DNA of 64,000 nucleotides from CAYUVA01 sp964448115 [NCBI: uncultured bacterium] (GCA_964448115.1 CAYUVA010000009.1:31474-95473); one strand, 5' to 3'. Shown: positions 52,854 through 61,523, numbered from the stretch's first letter. The notes: a model not told the origin generated them from the sequence alone. Numbers and translations are program-made.

Positions 52854-53514
52854 CATAGACGGTACGCTGATGAAGCTAACCGGACCTATCGATCGCGCCA
52901 TACGCCGAGTAACCAGGGAGCTATTCGGAATGGAGCTTAGCGTGCGTGATGTACCCTGCGCGGGGAGAACGGACCCGGTTATCTTTCGGATGTTGGCAAA
53001 GAAGGCTGGTTTGGATGAGGGGCGGATAGAGGAGCTGATGGGCAAGTTTCATGATATATACCCTCGATACTTCAGCGAGGAGATGCTCAATGGCTTCGAG
53101 CTTCGCATCATGCCTGGCATCAGCGCCCTGATGCGAAGGCTCTCCGCTGATGAGGGCACGATCATCGGTGTTGCCACCGGCAATATGGAGACAATCGCTG
53201 CCCAGAAACTTCAAGCATCCGGATTGGCGCAGTTCATCAAGGTCGGTGGATACGGCAGCGATGCGGAACAACGCAGCGAATTGTTGCGCATCGCGATAGA
53301 CAGGGCATCGAAGATAACAAGCTGCCGGATAGGAACCGAGGAGGTCTATTACTTTGGAGACACCAGGCATGACATTACAGCAGGTAAGGATGTCGGGGTA
53401 GTTACGGTAGCAGTCGGCACCGGGTACGAGGATCAAGATGTCCTAAAAAAAACTGAACCTGACTATTACTTTAAGGACCTTTCTGGTACCAATAATGTGA
53501 TGATGATCATATAA
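52828..53514 (+). CDS. HAD-superfamily phosphatase (Gph/PGP-like)
   Basis: A 228-residue HAD hydrolase of the phosphoglycolate phosphatase-like subgroup. Motif I is LILFDIDGTLMKL, motif II is in GVATGNME, the Lys region follows, and motif III/IV is YYFGDTRHDITAGKDVGV. The cap region is alpha-helical (about 20-95). ATG 52828 is preferred to TTG 52819. It overlaps the GT4 gene by 26 nt. Sugar-phosphate or phosphoglycolate dephosphorylation is plausible; the substrate is not defined. Confidence 0.88.
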   Translation: MSPRLILFDIDGTLMKLTGPIDRAIRRVTRELFGMELSVRDVPCAGRTDPVIFRMLAKKAGLDEGRIEELMGKFHDIYPRYFSEEMLNGFELRIMPGISALMRRLSADEGTIIGVATGNMETIAAQKLQASGLAQFIKVGGYGSDAEQRSELLRIAIDRASKITSCRIGTEEVYYFGDTRHDITAGKDVGVVTVAVGTGYEDQDVLKKTEPDYYFKDLSGTNNVMMII

Positions 53515-53803
53515 CTTTTAATGAGATTCCCCGACTCGCTCGCCAAAGCCCTTCGACTTTGCTCAGGGCAGGCTTTGCTCGCTCCTCATGACAGGTAAGT
53601 TTATGTCGTGCCGCCTGGTCAAGGACCGGATATCCGCTCCCCGCTTTCGTGGGGACAAGTTTCACGGGCATGACAAGCTTCGCGGGTATGACAGATCCGG
53701 GGCGGACAGGACATAAATATCATTATTTGTGAGCCTGGCACAAGCGGTGGAAAACTCAGAATGACAGTTATAGTAGTTTAACTTACTTTTTGCTATAAGA
53801 GCC
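53515..53803. repeat. 289-bp repeat mosaic, including REP-like copy B
   Basis: Contains the stretch CCCTTCGACTTTGCTCAGGG (about 53550-53569), a typical dispersed string. It also holds REP-like copy B (53628-53692), which carries CGCTCCCCGCTTTCG and TCACGGGCATGACAAG and resembles the reverse complement of the repeat at 50493. A third piece, GAGCCTGGCACAAGC at about 53731, recurs as GAGCCTGACACAAGC at 58520. No gene was seen. Confidence 0.55.
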
Positions 53804-54043
53804 TTATCGTTTTCGCTTATCAAGCAGAATATCGAAAAGGTCATCCCAGGTCTCACAATCAGCGAGTAATGGTGCAATGAATTGAAGAAACTCCTTTCTT
53901 CGCTCGCTTGTCCTTAGCTTGTCGATATCGATCTTCCCTAGACGCTCCTTTAACTCATCAAAGGGATACTTGATTAAGATATAATAAATCGCTATCGCAT
54001 TGTGCCAGTATCTCGTTTTGAAAAGGATATAGGTTTTTCTCAA
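53804..54043 (-). CDS. Small hypothetical protein, 79 residues
   Basis: An AT-rich open frame beginning with TTG (AAAGGA about 13 nt upstream) and reading MRKTYILFKTRYWHNAIAIY. A TAG precedes it in frame and no ATG is available. It is hydrophilic with several aromatic residues and a helical, charged C-terminal half (LRTSERRKEFLQFI). No family is recognised. It is placed just downstream of the HNH and methyltransferase genes on the same strand, 112 nt after the HNH gene, and shares their AT-rich composition, so it may be part of the same transferred island. Whether it is translated is uncertain. Confidence 0.35.
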   Translation of the reverse strand: MRKTYILFKTRYWHNAIAIYYILIKYPFDELKERLGKIDIDKLRTSERRKEFLQFIAPLLADCETWDDLFDILLDKRKR

Positions 54044-54155
54044 AGAATTCTTTTTCCTTTTTTGTTGCTATCTTTATTTTTTTGCTAAACACTTCGTTTC
54101 AATAGTTCGATTATCTATTTGCTTTGAATTCCTTACGATATAATGATATTCTTAA

Positions 54156-54749
54156 TTATTCTTGAGCCTTGTCTTTTGGAGTTTTTATATGACTATTAAA
54201 ACGATATAAATCAAAGCACTTAAAAATACACTCACAAAATTTTATCATTCTATCATCCTTTTCGGCAACAGCTTTTTCATAGATTTTAATAAAATATCTT
54301 TTCCCAGCCTCAATTTGTGAATATTTCTTCTTTAAAATGTTGTGCTCTGAGCAAAGGGTTTGACCATTATCAACAGAGTTATCACCGCCGAGTTCTTTGG
54401 GTTTTATGTGATCCGCGTGTATCTCGACTCCATCTTTGCGTCCTCTGCCGCAAACCACACAAGTATATTTATCCCTTTTGAAGATTTCTTCTTTGGTGGC
54501 TGGACTAAAATTTTGCAGCTCGACAAAACCATTCTTTTCAGGATCATATCGATAAATCCCTTTTTCAACCTTTATCAATCTGCCTTCCTGGTAAAGCCCA
54601 CGAATTGTTCTCCACGTGTCTCTCGGTTTTCTATTATTTTCTTTTTTGTATTGTTCTTCCACCCAATCAACTACCGGTCCATGTTTAAGATCTTCGTTGG
54701 GATGATTTATAAAATATTCCATAACTAACTCTTTAATAGTTTTAGCCAT
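54156..54749 (-). CDS. HNH endonuclease (probable restriction enzyme)
   Basis: A 197-residue nuclease. The N-terminal ~80 residues resemble a winged helix. The HNH core is complete: Cys97-Cys100 (CVVC), catalytic His in HADHIKP (about 111-117), Asn128 in SVDNGQTLC and the zinc pair Cys133-His136. The gene sits 5 nt downstream of a DNA methyltransferase gene on the same strand, so it is probably the restriction half of a type II system. The recognition site is unknown. It is AT-rich compared with its neighbours. Confidence 0.78.
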   Translation of the reverse strand: MAKTIKELVMEYFINHPNEDLKHGPVVDWVEEQYKKENNRKPRDTWRTIRGLYQEGRLIKVEKGIYRYDPEKNGFVELQNFSPATKEEIFKRDKYTCVVCGRGRKDGVEIHADHIKPKELGGDNSVDNGQTLCSEHNILKKKYSQIEAGKRYFIKIYEKAVAEKDDRMIKFCECIFKCFDLYRFNSHIKTPKDKAQE

Positions 54750-54754
54750 TATTT

Positions 54755-55567
54755 TTATTCGCTTTTAGCATTAAGCCATTGTTGGTCGATTTTTCCTTCT
54801 TTTATAAGCCTATTTTTCGCCAGCTCGCAGTATTTGCTATCGATATCGACCCCGATCCCCCTGCGCCCCAGTACAAGACAAGCAAGCAGAGTGGTTCCGC
54901 TTCCGAGAAACGGATCAAGCACAACATCGCCAACAAAGCTAAATAGTTTGATACATCGCTTAGGCAATTCGATGGGAAATGGGGCGGGATGTCCGATCCG
55001 TTTTTTGCTTTCTCCACTGAAATTCCAGACTCCGTTTGTCCATTCCATGAATTCTTCTTTGGTGATGTCGGATTTTCTGCTCCCGCTGGTCTTTTTCCAG
55101 TCCTTTTTATAAAACACAACGATAACTTCCACGGGAGCAATCACATAAGGTGCTGAAGCCGAAAGCCACGACCCCCAGGCGGTTCTTCTCGAAATGTTCT
55201 GTTCATTCCATATTATTGTGGAATGGTACTTGAAACCGATCTGTTTGGCTATTGTTGTTATATCTGCGCAGACGCTTTGTTGACCGCCCTTGTTTTTATC
55301 CAGCGGAATATTCAGGCAAAATCTTCCATCATCTTTAAGAAAATCATAACATCTTTCAAGCCATTGCTGAGTAAACGAAAGATATTCCTTGTATGAGAGT
55401 GTATCATCATGTGAGTTATATTTTATATCAACATTATATGGAGGCGAGGTAACAATTAAATCAACAGAAGTTTTACATATAACATTTGTTTTCAGGATAT
55501 CTGTATTATATATTTGTATTGTATCCGTGTGGAAAAAAAGATCATTTCTAACCATAATATCATCCAT
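54755..55567 (-). CDS. Site-specific DNA methyltransferase (N4-C or N6-A, TSPPY class)
   Basis: A 270-residue beta-class amino-methyltransferase. The catalytic motif IV TSPPYN (40-45) precedes the SAM-binding motif I DPFLGSGTT (218-226), the order typical of the beta group. An ATG at 55555 (MVRNDLF) is an alternative start. TSPPY is found in both N4-cytosine and N6-adenine enzymes, so the modified base cannot be told. Paired with the HNH gene downstream, it forms a likely restriction-modification system. Confidence 0.88.
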   Translation of the reverse strand: MDDIMVRNDLFFHTDTIQIYNTDILKTNVICKTSVDLIVTSPPYNVDIKYNSHDDTLSYKEYLSFTQQWLERCYDFLKDDGRFCLNIPLDKNKGGQQSVCADITTIAKQIGFKYHSTIIWNEQNISRRTAWGSWLSASAPYVIAPVEVIVVFYKKDWKKTSGSRKSDITKEEFMEWTNGVWNFSGESKKRIGHPAPFPIELPKRCIKLFSFVGDVVLDPFLGSGTTLLACLVLGRRGIGVDIDSKYCELAKNRLIKEGKIDQQWLNAKSE

Positions 55568-55691
55568 TAGATAATATTCATTAAATCATGTCCGGGTTTT
55601 TTGTAATTTAGTCATCATAAATCCAATATACATTATCCTGTCATCATGATCAAGGAGTCATTTCATATAAGTTACGACTTTATAAATAAGA

Positions 55692-56906
55692 CTACCTTGC
55701 ATACCAATAAAGCACCTTGCGGACCGCAGCTATCACATCGGCGATATCGTTATCTGATAAATGCGGCGAAAAGGGAATAGATAAAGTACGCTCTGATACC
55801 CAGGCTGCGCTGGGGAAGTCATCAGCCACAAAACCATAGCGCTCCTGGTAATATGGATGCAGATGCAGGCTCACATAATGCACTCCACAGCCGATGTTCT
55901 CATGGTAAAGCGCCTCCATTATCTGGTCGCGATCGGCCTTGAGCTGCTCCAGGTCGAGAAGCAGTATGAAAAGGTGCATGGCATGTAGATCCCCAGCAGC
56001 TTCTCCGGGCGGTAAAATCACCGGCAAATCGGCAAATGCCTCTTTATATAGATCCCAGATTTCCCTTCTTCGGGCATGGAAGCGCTCGATCTTCGCCAGT
56101 TGTTGGATGCCCAGCGAGGCTGCAATATCGGTCATGTTATACTTAAAGCCTGGATAGATGACCTGGTAGTGTTTGAAGCCCTCATCGGAGAACCTCCGCC
56201 AAGCGCCCTTGGAGAGTCCATGTAATGCATGCAGCTTGATATTCTCTGCCAGCCCATCATCCTGGCATGTAACCATTCCCCCCTCGGCGGTGGTGATGTT
56301 CTTGGTTGCATAGAAGCTGAAACAGGTGAGGTCGCCGATGGTGCCGACTTTTTTTCCTTGTGAGACCGCCTCGATGGCGTGGGCTGCATCCTCGATGACA
56401 TATAGCTTATATTGAGCAGCGATGTCCATTATGGCTGGCATATCGCATGGTCTTCCCGCGAAGTGCACAGGGATTATCGCTTTTGTCTTGTCGGTGATTG
56501 CGCTTTCGATGCGGCTTAGATCGATATTGAGCGTCGTTTTATCGCAATCGACAAAGACTGGCTCGGCGCCGACATTGATTATGGTATTGGCTGTGGCAGC
56601 GAAGGTCATCGGTGTTGTTATCACCTGATCCCCAGCACCTATCCCGCAGGCTCGCAGTGCCAGGTGCAGCCCGGCAGTGCAAGAGCTTACCGCCATGGCG
56701 TGCTCGCAGCCAATATACTCCTTGAAGGCTTGCTCGAAGCGCTCCACCTTGGGACCAGAGCCGATCCAACCCGATTTCAGGGTCTGCACCACCTCCTGGA
56801 TCTCTTCTTTCGATATATGAGGCTGCCCGAAGACAAGGAACTTCTCCCGTATTGGCTTTCCGCCATCGATAGCCAGTTTCTTTTTATTGGATGAAATTGA
56901 TCTCAT
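55692..56906 (-). CDS. DegT/DnrJ aminotransferase (ArnB-like)
   Basis: A 404-residue PLP aminotransferase for nucleotide sugars. Lys202 (CFSFYATKNITTAEGG) is the PLP Lys; the Asp loop is VIEDAAHAIE. The start RSISSNKKKLAIDGGKPIR and the TTAEGG variant are typical of the ArnB/PseC-type branch acting on 4-keto sugars, for example UDP-4-keto-Ara for lipid A modification. The companion at 15992 is only distantly related. It lies 46 nt downstream of the LpxL-type acyltransferase gene on the same strand, so they may be co-transcribed. The exact sugar is inferred. Confidence 0.86.
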   Translation of the reverse strand: MRSISSNKKKLAIDGGKPIREKFLVFGQPHISKEEIQEVVQTLKSGWIGSGPKVERFEQAFKEYIGCEHAMAVSSCTAGLHLALRACGIGAGDQVITTPMTFAATANTIINVGAEPVFVDCDKTTLNIDLSRIESAITDKTKAIIPVHFAGRPCDMPAIMDIAAQYKLYVIEDAAHAIEAVSQGKKVGTIGDLTCFSFYATKNITTAEGGMVTCQDDGLAENIKLHALHGLSKGAWRRFSDEGFKHYQVIYPGFKYNMTDIAASLGIQQLAKIERFHARRREIWDLYKEAFADLPVILPPGEAAGDLHAMHLFILLLDLEQLKADRDQIMEALYHENIGCGVHYVSLHLHPYYQERYGFVADDFPSAAWVSERTLSIPFSPHLSDNDIADVIAAVRKVLYWYAR

Positions 56907-56952
56907 GGTTCAACATCATATCATAAATCTCGCTGCCGCTTTTTTATATAGC

Positions 56953-57879
56953 TTACTTGGGCTTGGTCTTCCAGCGCTGGTGCATCCAGACCCACTGTTG
57001 TGGGTGTTGGCGGATGGCTTGCTCGGCAAAGTCGTTGAAGCACTGAGAAAGCTCGATAACTGCCTGTTGTTGCTCGATATCCTCTGGCAGCTTGATAGGT
57101 CCTTTGATGAACGCACGGTGTTTTAGTACATCCTCTCGAAAGGACACGATAAAAAAGATATCCACACCTGTCTTTAGTGCGATCTCAGCAGCCCCGGCTG
57201 GCGTATGGGAAGGTTTATCGAAGAATTCTACAAACACACCCTTCACCTTCGTATCCTGGTCGATAAGCATACAAACCACATCTCCATTCTTTAAGGCACG
57301 AATTACCTGCTTGGCAGCCATCATTCCCTTGCGTTTTATAACCTTCAAACCGGCACGCCTCCTATTGCGGGTAACCATCCAATCAAAGCCGAAGTTCTTA
57401 AGAGCCCTCGCCACTACGGTAAGCTTTAATCCATAAGCGCATAAAGCTGCGCCTAGAAGTTCCCAGTTGCCGATGTGCCCGGTAATCAACAGTAATCCCT
57501 TGCCTTTAGCGAAAGACTCCTTGAGCAGGCTGATATCATCGCATTGCAGTATCTCTTGCATTGCAGGTGCATTACTGTAAGGTAGCTTGAGGATCTCCAT
57601 AATCGATATCGCCAGATGCCGGTAGCACCCCCGAGCCAAAGCTTCTCTTTTATGGAGATCAATATCTTTGCCAAGCGCCATCTCAAGGTTTTCAAGTACA
57701 ACTTTCTTATGTCTAGGATCAATCTTATATAGGAAATCAGCCAGCAGCCTGGCAGCTAAAACACCAGCCCTTATCGGAAGCAAGCGGAGAACAAGCAATA
57801 TAGGAAGCGTGGCTGCGAATATTATCAAATTCACCACTGACTTGTATAGATGCCGTGCTTTCTTCTTGAATCTTTCCAA
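56953..57879 (-). CDS. Lipid A biosynthesis acyltransferase (LpxL/HtrB family)
   Basis: A 308-residue inner-membrane acyltransferase. An N-terminal anchor helix (about 15-40, LIIFAATLPILLVLRLLP) is followed by the catalytic motif GHIGNWELLGA (HxxxxE) and the C-terminal motif WVWMHQRWKTKP, typical of late acyltransferases that complete lipid A. The start is TTG; no ATG is in frame upstream. Which acyl position or chain is added is unknown. The neighbouring ArnB-like gene also suggests lipid A modification. Confidence 0.9.
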   Translation of the reverse strand: MERFKKKARHLYKSVVNLIIFAATLPILLVLRLLPIRAGVLAARLLADFLYKIDPRHKKVVLENLEMALGKDIDLHKREALARGCYRHLAISIMEILKLPYSNAPAMQEILQCDDISLLKESFAKGKGLLLITGHIGNWELLGAALCAYGLKLTVVARALKNFGFDWMVTRNRRRAGLKVIKRKGMMAAKQVIRALKNGDVVCMLIDQDTKVKGVFVEFFDKPSHTPAGAAEIALKTGVDIFFIVSFREDVLKHRAFIKGPIKLPEDIEQQQAVIELSQCFNDFAEQAIRQHPQQWVWMHQRWKTKPK

Positions 57880-58228
57880 AAGTTGATCCAGATTCGCGAT
57901 TATAGGTATTGAATCCAGTTAGGAATTCTCCGTATTTATAGGCATATATTCTATTATACTAACATCATTAAGTAAATAAAGTTATTGAGTAAATAAAGAG
58001 CCTACTTTCATGAATATTATTAGCTTGTCTTATACAAACACGGGTGAACGAGAATCCAGTCCTTGCAATGACACGGTGCAGGATTTTGAGACAGGCTCCT
58101 TTGGGAGAGGGAGGAGGGTTAGGGAGGAAAGATACACCCCTAATTTCCCTCTTGATAGAGGGTTGGCTCGCTTCTGGGCGAGACGGGGTGTCTCGTATAT
58201 CAACACCCGAATGAATTCAGACGATAAT

Positions 58229-58293
58229 TGTAGGAGTATCCCTTCGGGCGCGATTTTCGGGCGCGATGTCGCACTCGGAAGAGTGCTTCTACA
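58229..58293. repeat. Small element with imperfect terminal inverted repeats
   Basis: Ends TGTAGGAG and CTTCTACA are inverted with one mismatch. Inside are two direct copies of TCGGGCGCGAT and a perfect stem-loop, GCACTC-GGAA-GAGTGC. The size and layout resemble a REP or MITE-like unit; no target duplication was seen. Confidence 0.45.
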
Positions 58294-58360
58294 TTCTGAG
58301 ACAGACACTCAAGGGGGAAAATATCCACGAAGTAGCGATACCTACAAAATAGGGATTGGT

Positions 58361-58437
58361 AACTGGTTCAACATTGAACCAGTTGTGCAATGTGTGCAAG
58401 AAGCGATATGCACAACTAGATCACCGGTGATCCAGTT
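58361..58437. repeat. Three consecutive palindromes
   Basis: Palindrome 1 has 11-bp arms with a 2-nt centre (58361-58384). A nested inverted repeat, AGTTGTGCA/TGCACAACT (58381-58417), has a 19-nt loop. Palindrome 3 (58414-58437) has 12-bp arms with one mismatch. Palindromes 1 and 3 share AACT...AGTT ends. They touch or overlap by a few bases. Function unknown. Confidence 0.6.
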
Positions 58438-58651
58438 GTTCAGATAAGAATTTATGTGGCCACTATTGTGGGTAAAATTGAGAACAGTGATTATTGGGGC
58501 TGGCGTATTTATGCTGATTGAGCCTGACACAAGCAGGTAAGGAACTTGGGAAATGATGCGTCTAATTCTTGAGAGGTTGACCATTTAAACGATGAAGCTA
58601 AAATAGGCTTCTGATATTTTTGCTGGCATAATTGCTGACAAGAAGAAAAAG

Positions 58652-59665
58652 ATGCGATACAAGATTGGACTCATCGTCAACCCTCATGCGGGTAAGCGTA
58701 GCAACTACTACAAGCTGCGCCCCATCTTCGAGCGTATCCTTGGACAGGATGGAAAGGTATACTATACCAAGGGTATCGATGAGCTTCCGGATGCAGTAGC
58801 CGACTGCTTCGACAATGAGTTCAGCATAATCGCTCTCATCGGTGGCGACGGTAGCACTCAGGCGCTGATTACAGAGATGATCTTCCAGGCAAGGGAGAGA
58901 AAGCGGCGGCTGCCGATGATATTACCGCTGGGCGGAGGTACGCTCAACAGCTTCCCCAAGGATGTCGGAGTAAAAGGGAAACCACTGGAGGTGCTGCGCA
59001 GGACTGTCCACTTCCTGCGCCAGGATAATGAGCCGATCATAGTCTATCGAGACGCACTTAAGGTAAACGATGTCTATGGCTTTGGCTTTGGCAACGGAGT
59101 ATCGGCGAGAATGGCAGAGTACTACTATCAGCATGGAGAAAGGGGGCTGCTTCCCGCCCTGATCGTAACCGTAAAGATAATCGGGACTATCGCAGTAAAC
59201 GGAAAGATTGCCAGGTGGCTATTCGAAAAGACCAAGATGCGCATCACTGTGGATGATGGCGAGGTGATGGATGATTACTTCACCGGCTCCTACTGCGCCA
59301 CGATACCTAGTACCGCATTTGGAGTGCAGATCTGCTATAATGCGCTCAGCAAGGAGGGCTACTTCCATGCGATAATAACTAAGCTGGGGCTGTATCAAGT
59401 GCTGCGCAATGTGCACAATGTTTATCTTGGACGAAAACTCAAAGGTGAAGGGCACTACGACATGATGGTAAAAAAGCTGCTCTTTGAGACCGAGGAGCCG
59501 AATATATTCATCATCGATGGCGATATGTATCCGCCGATGAAAAAGGTTACCGTTGAGATCGGTCCTACCCTGGATCTTGTCGTGATACCCAAGGCTAGGA
59601 TGTTGGAGCGATTGCAGTACCGCACTGATGAATTCAGAAAGATGATGAGGGAATGGGAAAGATAA
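58652..59665 (+). CDS. Diacylglycerol kinase-family lipid kinase
   Basis: A 337-residue kinase of the DAGK/YegS group. The nucleotide-binding motif is IALIGGDGSTQALI; a second conserved stretch is ILPLGGGTLNSFPKDVGV. An N-terminal start, YKIGLIVNPHAGKRSNYYKL, is typical. The C-terminal domain is beta-rich. Substrates in the family include diacylglycerol and other lipids, or ceramide. It overlaps the next gene by 13 nt, so the two are probably translated together. A stretch of intergenic repeats lies upstream. Confidence 0.88.
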   Translation: MRYKIGLIVNPHAGKRSNYYKLRPIFERILGQDGKVYYTKGIDELPDAVADCFDNEFSIIALIGGDGSTQALITEMIFQARERKRRLPMILPLGGGTLNSFPKDVGVKGKPLEVLRRTVHFLRQDNEPIIVYRDALKVNDVYGFGFGNGVSARMAEYYYQHGERGLLPALIVTVKIIGTIAVNGKIARWLFEKTKMRITVDDGEVMDDYFTGSYCATIPSTAFGVQICYNALSKEGYFHAIITKLGLYQVLRNVHNVYLGRKLKGEGHYDMMVKKLLFETEEPNIFIIDGDMYPPMKKVTVEIGPTLDLVVIPKARMLERLQYRTDEFRKMMREWER

Positions 59666-60708
59666 AGAATATCTGTATCTGCACGGTAAAGATCCCCTTT
59701 GTTTACGGTGGCGCTGAGATGCTCGCCGAGAAACTAAAGCAAGCCCTCGTAAAACAGGGCTTCGAGGTGGAGTTGATTGCCATCCCATTCAAATACTTTC
59801 CCAAAGAACGCCTTCTGAAGGAGATGCTGTTGTGGAACCTAATCGATTTGAGTGAAAGCCCGAATGATAGTATTGATATGGTTATCCCGCTGAAGTTCCC
59901 TGCTTATCTTATTGAACATCCCTGCAAGGTTACATGGTTGCTTCATCAACACCGTGAGCTTTACGAGTTCTGCGGAACCGAGTTCTCTAACTTCAAGGGT
60001 AGTTGCATCGATGATGCGATAAGGAAAGCAATCCATCATGCGGATACGAAGAGTCTCGGCAGCTCAAAGAAGATCTACGCCCTGTCCAGGCGCGTCTGCC
60101 AGAGATTGAAGCACTTTAATGCCTTGGATAGCCAGCCACTACATAGCCCACCACCACTTATCGGGCAATATTATCACAAAGAATATGGAGACTACATACT
60201 GTTTGTCAGCCGACTAGAGGGGAACAAGAGACCAGGGCTTGCCATAGAGGCAGCATCGCATCTCAAATCGCCGATCAAGATTAAGATAGCTGGCAGGGGT
60301 CCTCTGCAGGAGAAGCTCAAGAAAAAAGCTAAGGAGCTGGGAGTTAGCGATAGAGTGCAATTCTTGGGATATGTGGAGCCAAGGGAACTTTTGTCCTTAT
60401 ATGCTAATGCGTTGGGTGTGCTGTTTGTTCCTGTGGACGAGGATTATGGCTACATAACCCTGGAGGCATTCCACTCTCTCAAGCCGGTCATATCCTGCAG
60501 GGACTCCGGCGCAGTTCTAGAGCTGGTAAAGGATAAACAAAGCGGCTTCATCGTGGAACCTCAAGCCAGTCAGCTTGCCGAGTGCATGGAGAGGTTATAT
60601 GCCGACAAGTCGAGGGCATCTGAACTGGGAGCAGCCGGCTATGAGTCTGTGAGGCACTTCACCTGGGAACATGTAGTGGAGAAGCTGCTCGAGGGAGCGG
60701 GAGCATAG
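59653..60708 (+). CDS. GT4 family glycosyltransferase
   Basis: A 351-residue GT-B transferase. N-terminal VPFVYGGAEMLAEKLKQAL is an acceptor-domain start; the donor domain has LFVSRLEGNKRPGLAIEAA, KIKIAGRGPLQEKLKKKAKEL and the EDYGYITLEAFHSLKPVI motif with the E(x7)E pattern. It overlaps the lipid kinase gene by 13 nt, suggesting a lipid-linked acceptor; this is inference. It is the last gene with the main composition of the window. Confidence 0.86.
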   Translation: MGKIKNICICTVKIPFVYGGAEMLAEKLKQALVKQGFEVELIAIPFKYFPKERLLKEMLLWNLIDLSESPNDSIDMVIPLKFPAYLIEHPCKVTWLLHQHRELYEFCGTEFSNFKGSCIDDAIRKAIHHADTKSLGSSKKIYALSRRVCQRLKHFNALDSQPLHSPPPLIGQYYHKEYGDYILFVSRLEGNKRPGLAIEAASHLKSPIKIKIAGRGPLQEKLKKKAKELGVSDRVQFLGYVEPRELLSLYANALGVLFVPVDEDYGYITLEAFHSLKPVISCRDSGAVLELVKDKQSGFIVEPQASQLAECMERLYADKSRASELGAAGYESVRHFTWEHVVEKLLEGAGA

Positions 60709-60825
60709 GATTTCTCGTCAGGGAGAGACTCTCTCTAGCCTTATTAGACATCAATGGAGGGCTCGCCGCCTTCCGGAAATCCGGTCTCCCAAGCCCCGCG
60801 GCCGGCCGTGAATTTTTTTTTGCCC

Positions 60826-60871
60826 TTGACAAGACCATGGCCGTCTCGTATCATGTGAATAGTGATTCACA
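60826..60871 (+). promoter_or_regulatory. Promoter and TetR operator of the efflux operon
   Basis: TTGACA (60826-60831), 17-bp spacer, TATCAT (60849-60854). The -10 overlaps an inverted repeat, TGTGAAT/ATTCACA, with a 4-bp centre (60854-60871); another half site, AATTCAC, follows at 60871-60877. Such repeats overlapping the -10 are typical targets of the TetR-type repressor encoded just downstream, so autoregulation is likely. The Shine-Dalgarno GGAG is at 60881-60884. Confidence 0.7.
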
Positions 60872-60893
60872 ATTCACATAGGAGATTGGAATT

Positions 60894-61523
60894 GTGAGAG
60901 CGCAAAAAGTGGATACGGGAGTTCGACAAGAACAGATCGCTCAAGCGGCCTTAGACTTGATTGGAAGCCGCGGGATTCAGGCCCTAAGCATTGCAAGCGT
61001 AGCCGAACGCGTCGGTCTCGTGCCGTCGGGAATCTATCGTCATTTCAAGAGTAAAGACGACTTGCTGAACGCAACCCTCGACCTGATAGGAAAAAGGCTG
61101 CTGCACAACGTAGCCTTGGCCCGCCGAGAATCGTCAGATGCCTTGGAGCGACTTCGAGTGCTTTTGATGCGTGAGATCCGATTGCTCCTTGAAAACCAAG
61201 CAATTCCCCATATCATCTTCTTTGAAAGCATCTTCACCGGCTCCGATTACCGAAGAGCCAAGGTGCGGGCCATTATGACCGGCTATTTCCAAGAAGTTGA
61301 AAAGATCATTCGAGAAGGACAACAGGAAGGACGGTTAAGGACGGACATCGACCCCTTGACCGTCGTACTGATGTTCAAGGGAATGGTTCTGCCTGCAGTC
61401 GTTCTATGGAAGGGTACTGGCAGGAAAGTGGATCTTGTCGGGCACGCCGAAGCCGCATGGGAGCTGTTTCGTACGGCAGTTTCAAGTCGCGGTGAAGGTT
61501 CCGAAGAACTCGTCGACGGTTAA
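60894..61523 (+). CDS. TetR-family transcriptional regulator
   Basis: A 209-residue repressor. The N-terminal helix-turn-helix is in ALSIASVAERVGLVPSGIYRHFKSKDDLL; the rest is a helical ligand-binding domain. The start is GTG with GGAG nine bases upstream. It is the first gene of an operon with an RND membrane-fusion protein and a transporter, and an operator overlapping its promoter suggests it regulates them all. The inducer is unknown. Base composition and codon choice (more GTC, TCG, CGT and CGG) differ from the genes before it. Confidence 0.9.
   Translation: MRAQKVDTGVRQEQIAQAALDLIGSRGIQALSIASVAERVGLVPSGIYRHFKSKDDLLNATLDLIGKRLLHNVALARRESSDALERLRVLLMREIRLLLENQAIPHIIFFESIFTGSDYRRAKVRAIMTGYFQEVEKIIREGQQEGRLRTDIDPLTVVLMFKGMVLPAVVLWKGTGRKVDLVGHAEAAWELFRTAVSSRGEGSEELVDG

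Larger units (their letters stand above)
57880..58651. other. 772-bp hairpin-rich spacer
   Basis: Contains no convincing gene. The frame at 58010-58447 is an accidental ORF over repetitive DNA. Palindromes in order: CCCTCT/AGAGGG (58147-58162), CTCGC/GCGAG (58167-58182), CGAGAC/GTCTCG (58179-58195), GCACTC/GAGTGC (58271-58286), AACTGGTTCAA/TTGAACCAGTT (58361-58384), AGTTGTGCA/TGCACAACT (58381-58417), and an imperfect AACTAGATCACC/GGTGATCCAGTT (58414-58437). A 65-bp piece at 58229-58293 is bounded by TGTAGGAG and CTTCTACA. AT-rich remainder. Confidence 0.65.

Noticed and set aside
58010-58447. A 145-codon open frame
   Set aside because: It runs across hairpins and dispersed repeats, has no ribosome site or family match, and its residues show no protein-like pattern.
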